Assembly: GCA_963700735.1 (NCBI GenBank)
Contig: CAVOYR010000003.1
Span: 1-64,000, forward strand
Direction of reading: 5' to 3'
DNA length: 64,000 nt
Source: Anderseniella sp963700735
GTDB lineage: Bacteria > Pseudomonadota > Alphaproteobacteria > Rhizobiales > Aestuariivirgaceae
In this document: positions 51,811-59,218 of the stretch, in pieces
Layout of the letters: each line of letters begins with the position of its first letter
Position numbering within the stretch: position 1 is the first letter of the stretch
Made by a program: the position numbers and the translations under genes
The notes under the pieces: generated by a model
The model's input: the letters and a program-made list of their open reading frames with translations, nothing else
What the model was told of the DNA's origin: nothing
Database searches by the model: none

Positions 51811-51862
51811 GCCCCGGCCACCGTGCCGGGGCCCAGTCTGGGTCCCGGAACAAGTCCGGGAC
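51811..51862. other. Two tandem GC-rich hairpins after the 51464 gene
   Basis: GCCCCGGC/GCCGGGGC (51811-51832) and GTCCCGGA/TCCGGGAC (51842-51862) are two perfect 8-bp stems ten bases apart, in the gap between convergent genes. They may terminate both transcripts or be a short dispersed palindromic element. Confidence 0.65.
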
Positions 51863-51872
51863 ACAGAACCAG

Positions 51873-53045
51873 TCAGATCACTTCAACGTCCAGCGGCGGG
51901 AAGCCATTGAACCACACCGACGAATAGGTCGAGGTGTAGGCACCGCAGTTGCGGATGATGATGCGGTCACCAGCCTTGAGGCCGAGCGGCAACTGCACCG
52001 GACGCTTCTCGTACAGCACGTCGGCCGAATCGCATGAGGGACCAGCAAGGATGCAGGCGCCCATGGTTTCGTGGTCACGGTCGGTGATGAACTGGTAGCG
52101 GATTGCCTCGTCCATGGTTTCGGCCAGGCCGGAGAACTTGCCGATGTCGAGGTACACCCAGCGGTGGGTGTCACTGTCGGACTTCTTCGATACCAGCAGC
52201 ACTTCAGCCGCGATCATGCCGGCTTCAGCCACCAGGCCACGGCCCGGTTCTGCCATGACGCGCGCCACGTTGCCGAAGCGCTCGTTGACCAGTTCCATGA
52301 CCTGGGCTGCATAAATCATCGGGTGGTTGACCGCTTCACCGTAGAACGCCGGGAAGCCGCCACCGATGTTGAGCAGATCGAGGTCGAAGCCTTGCGCGCG
52401 GGCGGCATGCCAGACGGCAGCCACCTGGTCCAGCGTGGTGCGCCACATGGCGGCCAGCCGCGTCTGCGAGCCGACGTGGAACGACAGGCCCACAGGCCTC
52501 AGCCCGCGGGCACGGGTGTAGTGCAGCAGGTCAAGCACCTTGTCGCGCGAGCAGCCGAACTTGCGGCTTAGCGGCCAGTCGGCTTCCGATGCATCGACGA
52601 TGACGCGGATATAGATTTCCGCACCCGGTGCATGTTCACCCAGCTTGTCGAGTTCTTCTTCTGCGTCGGCAGCGAACAGCCGGATGCCCTTGGCATAGGC
52701 GTCGGCGATGTCGGACACCTTCTTGACGGTGTTGCCGAAGGAGATCTGCTCGGGACGTGCGCCCATCTCCAGGCACAGGTCTATTTCGCCGCGAGAGGCT
52801 GCATCAAAGCTTGAGCCCTCGGCCACCAGCGTGCCGATGATCTCGCGATGCGGGTTTGCCTTTACGGCATAGTGGATGTGGGCAGCCCCAAGGCCTGCCT
52901 TCAGCCAGCGGTAATGACGCGCCACGACATCGGTATCGAGCACCAGCGTCGGGCGCTCAAAACGTCGTGAACAGATGTAGTCTTCGATGCGGGAAGAAAA
53001 GCGAGCGACTTCGCAGGCCGCGAGGCCAGCTACATGGGCGTTCAT
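51873..53045 (-). CDS. Ornithine/lysine decarboxylase (alanine-racemase fold)
   Basis: This 390-residue PLP enzyme has the cofactor Lys K62 in HYAVKANPH, the PLP-phosphate loop LNIGGGFP, EPGRGLVAEAG and the second-subunit Cys in GPSCDSADVL. The fold is that of eukaryotic-type ODC. It makes putrescine (or cadaverine) for polyamine synthesis. A structured leader of the alphaproteobacterial speF kind precedes it, which favours ornithine. Confidence 0.9.
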   Translation of the reverse strand: MNAHVAGLAACEVARFSSRIEDYICSRRFERPTLVLDTDVVARHYRWLKAGLGAAHIHYAVKANPHREIIGTLVAEGSSFDAASRGEIDLCLEMGARPEQISFGNTVKKVSDIADAYAKGIRLFAADAEEELDKLGEHAPGAEIYIRVIVDASEADWPLSRKFGCSRDKVLDLLHYTRARGLRPVGLSFHVGSQTRLAAMWRTTLDQVAAVWHAARAQGFDLDLLNIGGGFPAFYGEAVNHPMIYAAQVMELVNERFGNVARVMAEPGRGLVAEAGMIAAEVLLVSKKSDSDTHRWVYLDIGKFSGLAETMDEAIRYQFITDRDHETMGACILAGPSCDSADVLYEKRPVQLPLGLKAGDRIIIRNCGAYTSTYSSVWFNGFPPLDVEVI

Positions 53046-53235
53046 TGGTCATCTCCAACAGAAAACGGCCACAAGTGGCCTGTCGATTTCAAATGGAGAC
53101 GTTACCGTCGCTGCGTAAACGCGAGCGTTTGAGAACACCGGCCAGAGGCGCGTGCGTTGGCGTCTATGGGCGCTCATGTAGGATGAACGACGCCGCTTCG
53201 CAAGCGCAAAATTATTGATCGCGTTAATCATTTTT
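53046..53235 (-). promoter_or_regulatory. speF-like leader RNA with hairpins and a possible leader peptide
   Basis: The leader of the decarboxylase mRNA holds two clear inverted repeats: AAACGC/GCGTTT (53117-53130) and GGCCAC/GTGGCC (53067-53080), the latter about 20 bases before the start codon and able to affect ribosome access. A small frame in the leader begins MSAHRRQRTR (ATG at 53177) and contains VFSNARVY. The E. coli SpeFL arrest peptide, which senses ornithine, ends in FFNAR. Rfam has an alphaproteobacterial speF element at this position; my match is by context and hairpins. Confidence 0.55.
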
Positions 53236-53585
53236 CAACGCGTTGCTGCAGTACCGGAACGAAGCGTGAAATTGCGACAAATGCGTTTCAAGCTGTCATC
53301 ACCGATGGTGGAAAAAGTTTACCACCCTGCTTAAGCGGGCGTGAACTCTTATGGCTTATCAATGACCTCAATTGCAGACAGTCATGCTGCCGGCCGGTTG
53401 CCGCAGCTTGGGGGACTACCAGTGAGTGACAGCGTAACAGGCGTATCGCGCCCTTCCTCTGCCCGTATATGGACCCCGTCGGGGTTTGACCGGCACGAAC
53501 CCGTCGAGGCGCGCGGCTGCGTGATGACCTCGCTGTCCGATGACCGCATCGTTCTGCCAGACTCCCTCGCGCCCTGGTCCCCGCT
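53236..53585. other. 350-bp gap without a supportable gene
   Basis: Between the speF-like leader and the diacylglycerol-kinase-like gene. It contains the expected decarboxylase promoter and a possible 82-codon rightward frame (53341-53589) with no Shine-Dalgarno or family signal; I do not call it a gene. Confidence 0.5.
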
Positions 53586-54530
53586 CTAGGTTGAACTTGC
53601 CGGCGGTTCTGCCACGCCTTGCGGCAACACCAGTGCCTTGAGGGCACCCGGCATGACCCGGCACCGCAGCGGCGGGTGCATCATCACGATCTCGCCATCG
53701 ACCGATGCATGCATGCGGCGCGCGCTGTCCAGCTTCAGTTCCACGGTCTCGAGGAAATCCATGTTCTTGTTCTGGGACCAGTTGCCGGCAGACAGTTCCG
53801 CCATCAGCACGGCAACATCGGTGACCGCCTGGCGCGAGTACATGTAGCAGCCCAGCTTGCCGTAGTTCTGGCCCGGCCTGAACGGCAGTTGCGCAATCTC
53901 GTCCGGCACCGGGTTGACGGTGACCACCGTCAGCGATGACTTGAAGCGGCGCGACGTGCCGTCCCTGGTCTTGACGGACAGCTGCCGCAAGGGCGCGCCT
54001 GCTGCTGCACGGCGAAGCGCGAGGAAACTTCCGATGATCTTGGAAATGCGCCCGGCATAGCTCATGCGGTTGCGGATCCTGATCATGGCGGCGTGAATGC
54101 CCACGCTCACGTGATTGAAGAACGGATGGCCATTGACCTCGCCCACGTCGATGCTGGCCGGTTCAGCCTGAAGCAAGGCGTTCAGCGCCTGATCCAGTGG
54201 CTGGGGCATGCCGAGCGCGCGGGCAAACAGGTTCATGGTGCCCAGGGGCACGACGCCGAGCGTCTTGCCATGCTTCAGCGCAAGCTTGCCGGCAGCCGAC
54301 ACCGTGCCGTCACCACCACCTGCGATGACCACGTCACACTTGGTACCGGCGAAGGCCTTCTCGAGGTTCCCGATCAGGTCTTCGGGTGGAGACATGATGA
54401 TGTTGATATCATCGCCCAGAATCTCGCGCGCCATCGCCTCCACCTCGTCCTTGCCGGTGGACAGGATAGTGCCCGCGCCGGTGTTGAGGATGAGACACGC
54501 ATTCTTCAGGTGCTCAGGCGTCTTGGTCAT
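53586..54530 (-). CDS. Diacylglycerol-kinase-family lipid kinase
   Basis: This 314-residue protein has the DAGK catalytic motif GGGDGTVSAAG (71-81) and PLGTMNLFARAL (the NxxA substrate region), followed by the C-terminal beta domain. YegS/DgkB-like enzymes phosphorylate diacylglycerol or related lipids. It lies 49 bp after an EamA exporter on the same strand. Confidence 0.85.
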   Translation of the reverse strand: MTKTPEHLKNACLILNTGAGTILSTGKDEVEAMAREILGDDINIIMSPPEDLIGNLEKAFAGTKCDVVIAGGGDGTVSAAGKLALKHGKTLGVVPLGTMNLFARALGMPQPLDQALNALLQAEPASIDVGEVNGHPFFNHVSVGIHAAMIRIRNRMSYAGRISKIIGSFLALRRAAAGAPLRQLSVKTRDGTSRRFKSSLTVVTVNPVPDEIAQLPFRPGQNYGKLGCYMYSRQAVTDVAVLMAELSAGNWSQNKNMDFLETVELKLDSARRMHASVDGEIVMMHPPLRCRVMPGALKALVLPQGVAEPPASST

Positions 54531-54579
54531 GTTCTGGGGCTTTCACACACGCGGGGACTGCTCTTAACGCGGCTGAAGG

Positions 54580-55494
54580 CTATCGGTTCAACCGGGGCAG
54601 GATGAGAACCGTAAAGATTGCCGATGACACCAGTACCAGCGCCGTCACTTCTCGCCAGCCGACCGGTTCGCCCAGCACGATCAGGCTGGAGAGGACACCG
54701 ACCAGCGGCACTGCCAGCACGCCCACGGCGGCATAGACGGCCGGGAACATGCTGACGATCTTGAAGTAGGCCCACTGGCAGAACACCATCGGGAATGCCA
54801 GCACGTAGACGAGGGCAATGATGGCCGGTCCGGACAGGCCGGTGAGGTCAGGCACCGGTTCCAGCGCCATTGCGCCGATGCCGATGGGGACGGATGCCAG
54901 CAGCAGTTGCCAGCCGATGATGGTGGCGACCGGCGTGTGCCAGGCGAACTTCTTGAACAGCACCGTGCCGATGCCCCACGAGACGGCCGCGCCCAGCATG
55001 AACAATGCGCCGACCGGGGCGGTACCCAGCACCGAAATGTCATGGCCGATGAGCACGCCGAGACCGGCCATGCCCAGCGCCAGCCCGGCAATGACATCAA
55101 GCCCGAGCCGGGCGCCCAGCAGCGGCACCGAGGCAAGTGCCGCCCATACCGGCATGGTGAACGCCATGATCGAGGCGCGGCCCGCCGGCACCATCGTCAG
55201 GCCATAGGCGGAAAACAGGTGCCAGCCGACCATGTTGAACACGCCCGCAATCAGCATGGGGCGGATGTCCTGGCGCGCCATCCTCAAGGTGTTGCCGGAG
55301 GCGGCCGAGATTGCCAGCAGGGCAGCCCCGCCACATGACAGGCAGATGGTGCGGAACCACCATGGTGGAACCTCGCCCAACACGATCTTCATGCCGGGCC
55401 AGTTGGCCCCCCAGAAAACCGTCACCAATGCCAGCAGCGCAAAGCCTGCCAACGGCAGGTTGGCCGCGCCGGATCGTGTGGCCGGGTCAGTCAA
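54580..55494 (-). CDS. EamA/DMT-family exporter
   Basis: This product of about 304 residues has ten membrane segments in two EamA repeats, starting LPLAGFALLALVTVFWGANWP. The first membrane segment needs a start upstream of the internal Met; TTG at 55494, overlapping the stop of the upstream glutathione transferase gene by eight bases, is my choice, and ATG 55560 is possible. Substrate unknown. Confidence 0.8.
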   Translation of the reverse strand: MTDPATRSGAANLPLAGFALLALVTVFWGANWPGMKIVLGEVPPWWFRTICLSCGGAALLAISAASGNTLRMARQDIRPMLIAGVFNMVGWHLFSAYGLTMVPAGRASIMAFTMPVWAALASVPLLGARLGLDVIAGLALGMAGLGVLIGHDISVLGTAPVGALFMLGAAVSWGIGTVLFKKFAWHTPVATIIGWQLLLASVPIGIGAMALEPVPDLTGLSGPAIIALVYVLAFPMVFCQWAYFKIVSMFPAVYAAVGVLAVPLVGVLSSLIVLGEPVGWREVTALVLVSSAIFTVLILPRLNR

Positions 55495-56119
55495 CGTGCG
55501 GGATTTCGCGGTCGGGGTTCGGCACCTTGTAGCCGGCCTGCACAGCCTTGCGCGCGGCAATTGCCTTGTACCAGCGCTTCACGTTGGGAAACTCGTTCAG
55601 GTCGATGCGTTGCCATTCAAACCGTGCAGCCCACGGCCACGTGGCGATGTCGGCAATGGAATAGTCGCCTGCAAGGTATTCCTCGTGAGCCAGCCGCCGG
55701 TCCAGCACACCGTACAGCCGCCTCGCCTCGTTGCCATAGCGCTCTTCGGCATAGGCAGCCTTGCCGGGATTGAAATGCAGGAAGTGGTGCGCCTGGCCCA
55801 GCATGGGTCCGAAGCCGCCCATCTGCCACATCAGCCATTCCAGCGCCTGCCAGTGGCGCGGGCCGTCCTTGGCCAGCAACTTGCCGGTCTTGCTGGCAAG
55901 GTAAATCAGGATCGCACCGGACTCGAATACCGACTGGCCAGTGTCATGATCGACGATGGCAGGGATCCGGTTGTTCGGCGAAACCTTGAGAAAGTGCGGC
56001 TGGAACTGCTCGTCCTTCGTTATGTCGATGGGATGAACGGTGTAGTCGAGCCCCATCTCCTCAAGGGCGATGGACACCTTGTATCCGTTGGGCGTGCTCC
56101 AGGTATACAGATCGATCAT
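55487..56119 (-). CDS. Glutathione S-transferase, YfcG/YghU-like
   Basis: This 210-residue protein has an N-terminal thioredoxin-like GST domain with YTWSTPNGYKVSIALEE and the cis-Pro block NNRIPAIVD followed by FESGAILIYLA, and an all-helical C-terminal domain with GDYSIADIATWPW. The TxNGxK start is typical of Nu-class disulfide-bond reductases that use glutathione. Confidence 0.88.
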   Translation of the reverse strand: MIDLYTWSTPNGYKVSIALEEMGLDYTVHPIDITKDEQFQPHFLKVSPNNRIPAIVDHDTGQSVFESGAILIYLASKTGKLLAKDGPRHWQALEWLMWQMGGFGPMLGQAHHFLHFNPGKAAYAEERYGNEARRLYGVLDRRLAHEEYLAGDYSIADIATWPWAARFEWQRIDLNEFPNVKRWYKAIAARKAVQAGYKVPNPDREIPHVD

Positions 56120-56192
56120 GGCCGGACCCTTGCAAGTTGGTGGCTGCTGGTGAGTTGGGAGATGTCATAGCGCAGGCATTGCCCGGCTGTCT

Positions 56193-57005
56193 CTAGGCAA
56201 CAATGTGGGAGGCGGCTTCGGCCTCGACCTGAAGGATCAGGTCATAGCTCGACGGGTCGGGAAACTGCACACCGCTCAGCAACAGTTCAGCGCGCGCCTC
56301 GGCCAGCGCCGGGTCTGCGAATGCGTGACGGACCGCCGCCTTCAAGCGCTGCAACTTGGCCTCGCTGGTGCGGGCAGCCGTGATGTAGGGCAAGCCGGGC
56401 ACCTGCCGGGTGCGGCCAACCACGCGAACACCCGCCACCAGCCCCGGATCATTGCGCGACAGCAGGGCGAAAGTGACAGCGTCAATCGTGGCGACGTCGG
56501 CCCGGCCTGCCGCCACGGCCTCCAGCGAGCGGCGATGGCCACCGGATTCAGTGAGCGAGTTGAAGAACGCGCCGGCCTCATCCGCCGTCGGTACGGCCAT
56601 GCGCACGGCGTGGCGCAAGGCCAGCAGGCCGGACATGCTGTCTGGCGTATTGAACACCGCGCGGCCATTGCGGCACTGGTTCAGCGAATGGATGCCGGAT
56701 GTGGCAGGCACAACGATAACCGAACTGTAAAACCCGTCAGCGGTGCAGCCTTCGCAACCGTAGACCGGCAAGGCCACCAGTTGCACCGCACCGCGCAATT
56801 CGTGGGTCAGCGGGTATCCGCAGGTCTGCGAAAACAGCAAGGCCGGAGATCGCCAGTGCGCCATCAGATTAGCCGGGCGGTGCAGCATGTCCGGCACGTC
56901 GATCAGGCCCTCTCGCCGCATGTGATCAGCCAGTCCCGACCACCAGGCATTGGTCGCCCCGGTCAACTCGGGCAGGTCGTACATGGGCAGCGAGGCAAGG
57001 TTCAA
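56193..57005 (-). CDS. PhnD-like substrate-binding protein
   Basis: This 270-residue protein of the PhnD/SsuA type-2 periplasmic-binding fold starts LASLPMYDLPEL, with an LFSQTCGYPLTHELRG block and a later DVATIDAVTFALL (the usual D-V-A-x-D motif). No signal peptide is seen, as for several short alphaproteobacterial relatives. Ligand unknown; no ABC partner is adjacent on this strand. Confidence 0.75.
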   Translation of the reverse strand: MNLASLPMYDLPELTGATNAWWSGLADHMRREGLIDVPDMLHRPANLMAHWRSPALLFSQTCGYPLTHELRGAVQLVALPVYGCEGCTADGFYSSVIVVPATSGIHSLNQCRNGRAVFNTPDSMSGLLALRHAVRMAVPTADEAGAFFNSLTESGGHRRSLEAVAAGRADVATIDAVTFALLSRNDPGLVAGVRVVGRTRQVPGLPYITAARTSEAKLQRLKAAVRHAFADPALAEARAELLLSGVQFPDPSSYDLILQVEAEAASHIVA

Positions 57006-57312
57006 AATGCAACAATCCGCAACAGGTGAGACGTGAGACTAGCACCATGCATCGTGAAATTCACTGCCGTTCAAGCAGGGCTGACAACCAGCCCTTGCAT
57101 GTCGCCTAGCAACCTTTAAGGTTCAGGGTCTGACTGGTGGCGTCGCGAAATTGCATTTGGGTGTCGCTCAACGGCAATGCATTTGTCGCAGAATGCCGCC
57201 GGATCAAGCGTGGGGCAGATTGGCGGATGATCTTCGCCAGATCTGCATAAGCCGAACGCAGCCGGAAGAAGCTGGCGTGGGCAGTGGTCAAGTCTTGGGG
57301 AGTGAGTGACGC
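57006..57312. promoter_or_regulatory. Divergent gap between the PhnD-like gene and the peptide-ABC operon
   Basis: This 307-bp gap holds a hairpin AGGGCTG/CAGCCCT (57077-57095) and, close to the permease start, the 19-bp repeat. No gene was seen. It must contain both divergent promoters. Confidence 0.5.
57259..57277 (+). repeat. 19-bp repeat before the permease gene (copy 2)
   Basis: CAGCCGGAAGAAGCTGGCG is identical to the copy at 21490-21508 before soxA; here it ends 35 bp before the start codon. Confidence 0.6.
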
Positions 57313-58254
57313 ATGCTTCAGCTCATCGGCAAACGCCTGATCCAGATGATCCTGATCATGATCACTGTGTCGGTACTCCTGTTCCTGAGTTTCGAGGCTG
57401 ACAAGCTCAATGTGGCGGCAAAGGTGCTCAGCCAGTATTCGACCCTCGACCAGAGGCTGATCTGGCTCGAGAACAACGGTTACAACCGGCCGCTGCCGGT
57501 GCGCTATTTCGAATGGATGTGGAACGCCATGCGCGGCGATTTCGGCGAGTCGATCCAGTTCGCCACGCCGGTGTCAAAGTTGCTCGGGGAACATCTGCTC
57601 AACACCGCCATCCTGGGCGGGCTGGTGTTCTCCATCACGGTGGCCATCTCGCTGGTGCTGGGCATCCTGTCCGGCATCGCTGAAGGCAGCACCCGCGACC
57701 GCAGCATCACCGTGCTGGCCGTTATCACCACCTCGATCCCCGAGTTCGCCTCTGCCACCATCCTGGTCGCCATCTTCGTGTTCTGGCTGGGCTGGCTGCC
57801 CGGCACATCGCCCTTCACCAACGGCCTGACCTGGGAAGACTCCAACCAGTTGGTGCTGCCGGTGATGGTGCTGGTGATCTACAATTTCGGCTACTACACC
57901 CGCATGACCCGCGCCTCGATGGCCGAGGTGATGACATCGCAATACGTGCGGACTGCCGTGCTGAAGGGCCTGCCCTACAACCGCGTGATCAAGCGGCATG
58001 CGCTGCGCAATGCGCTGATCGCGCCGTTCACCGTGATGATCCTGCAGCTCAACTACCTGCTGTCCGGCGTGATCGTCACCGAGGTGTTCTTCTCCTACAA
58101 GGGCTTCGGCAAGCTGCTCTATGAGGCGGCGATGTACGGCGACATCTACGTCATCGAGGCCTGCGCCATGGTGGCGGTGTTCATCGCGGTGCTGTCGCAG
58201 ATCATCTCCGACATTGGCTACACCTATCTCAATCCCCGCATCCGGTTCAGCTGA
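57313..58254 (+). CDS. Peptide-type ABC transporter permease (DppB-like)
   Basis: This 313-residue protein has six membrane segments with the binding-protein-dependent EAA loop TAVLKGLPYNRVIKRHALRNA (shortened by one residue here) near residues 215-235. It is the first permease of a dipeptide/oligopeptide importer. The gene for the periplasmic binding protein is not in the window. Confidence 0.87.
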   Translation: MLQLIGKRLIQMILIMITVSVLLFLSFEADKLNVAAKVLSQYSTLDQRLIWLENNGYNRPLPVRYFEWMWNAMRGDFGESIQFATPVSKLLGEHLLNTAILGGLVFSITVAISLVLGILSGIAEGSTRDRSITVLAVITTSIPEFASATILVAIFVFWLGWLPGTSPFTNGLTWEDSNQLVLPVMVLVIYNFGYYTRMTRASMAEVMTSQYVRTAVLKGLPYNRVIKRHALRNALIAPFTVMILQLNYLLSGVIVTEVFFSYKGFGKLLYEAAMYGDIYVIEACAMVAVFIAVLSQIISDIGYTYLNPRIRFS

Positions 58255-58262
58255 GGAAATCC

Positions 58263-59216
58263 ATGAGCGACATCACGGCAGAAACTGCTGCGCCGCCGCC
58301 GGCTTCCGGCCTGAGGCGTTTTTTCAAGGGCGTTGGCCTGCTGCGCGAAAGCTATATCGGCATGATCGGCCTGGCGCTTGTCCTGTTCTGGGTCTTCATC
58401 GCCATCTTTGTCGACCTGCTGCCCTTGCAGGACCCGCTGGCACAAACCCGCGGCGGCCAGATGCTGCCGATGATGACCGTGGACAAGAACGGCCTGATGC
58501 ACTGGATGGGCACCGACGACCGCGGGCGCGACTTGCTGGCGCGGCTGATGTACGGCGCACGGGTGGTGCTGTTCTGGTCGGTGCTGGCCACTGTGGTTGC
58601 CTACTCGATCGGCATGATCATGGGCGTCACTGCAGGCTATCGCGGCGGCTGGTGGGACGAGGTCATTTCGTTCATCGGCAACGTGTTCCTGGCCTTCCCG
58701 CAGATCGTGCTGCTGCTGGTGATCATCACCGCATTTGGCCCGTCTTCGTCGCTGGGCATATGGCTCAGCCAGTCCATCGGGCTCGACAAGACCATCGTGT
58801 CGGGTAGCCTGATCATCATCGCGATCACGTTTTCCACGGCACCGCAGGTGGCGCGCATCGTGCGCGGACTGGTGCTTGACCTGAAGACCCGTGACTACAT
58901 CGCAGCCGCCGAAGTGCGTGGCGAAAGCCCGCTCTACATCATGCTGGTGGAACTGCTGCCAAATGCGCGCGGACCGCTGATCGTCGATGCCTGTCTGCGG
59001 CTGGGCTACGTGATCATCACCATTGCGCTGCTCGGCTTCCTGTCGCTTGGCCTGCCGCCGCCGGACCCGGACTGGGGCAAGATGATCTCCGACGGGCGCC
59101 AGTGGGGCTACAACGGACTGAACATGATGCTGTGGCCGGCGCTGGCAATCTCGTCGCTCGTGCTGGGCCTGAACCTGCTGGCCGATGGCTTGCGCGAAGT
59201 TTCGCTGAGGGATTGA
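58263..59216 (+). CDS. Peptide-type ABC transporter permease (DppC-like)
   Basis: This 317-residue second permease has the N-terminal membrane helix followed by the DppC-type MGTDDRGRDLLARLMYGARV, and the EAA loop AAEVRGESPLYIMLVELLPN. It follows the DppB-like gene by eight bases. Confidence 0.88.
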   Translation: MSDITAETAAPPPASGLRRFFKGVGLLRESYIGMIGLALVLFWVFIAIFVDLLPLQDPLAQTRGGQMLPMMTVDKNGLMHWMGTDDRGRDLLARLMYGARVVLFWSVLATVVAYSIGMIMGVTAGYRGGWWDEVISFIGNVFLAFPQIVLLLVIITAFGPSSSLGIWLSQSIGLDKTIVSGSLIIIAITFSTAPQVARIVRGLVLDLKTRDYIAAAEVRGESPLYIMLVELLPNARGPLIVDACLRLGYVIITIALLGFLSLGLPPPDPDWGKMISDGRQWGYNGLNMMLWPALAISSLVLGLNLLADGLREVSLRD

Positions 59217-59218
59217 GA

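Noticed and set aside
53341..53589. 82-codon rightward frame before the diacylglycerol-kinase-like gene
   Set aside because: No ribosome site, no family motif, and it overlaps the end of a supported leftward gene.
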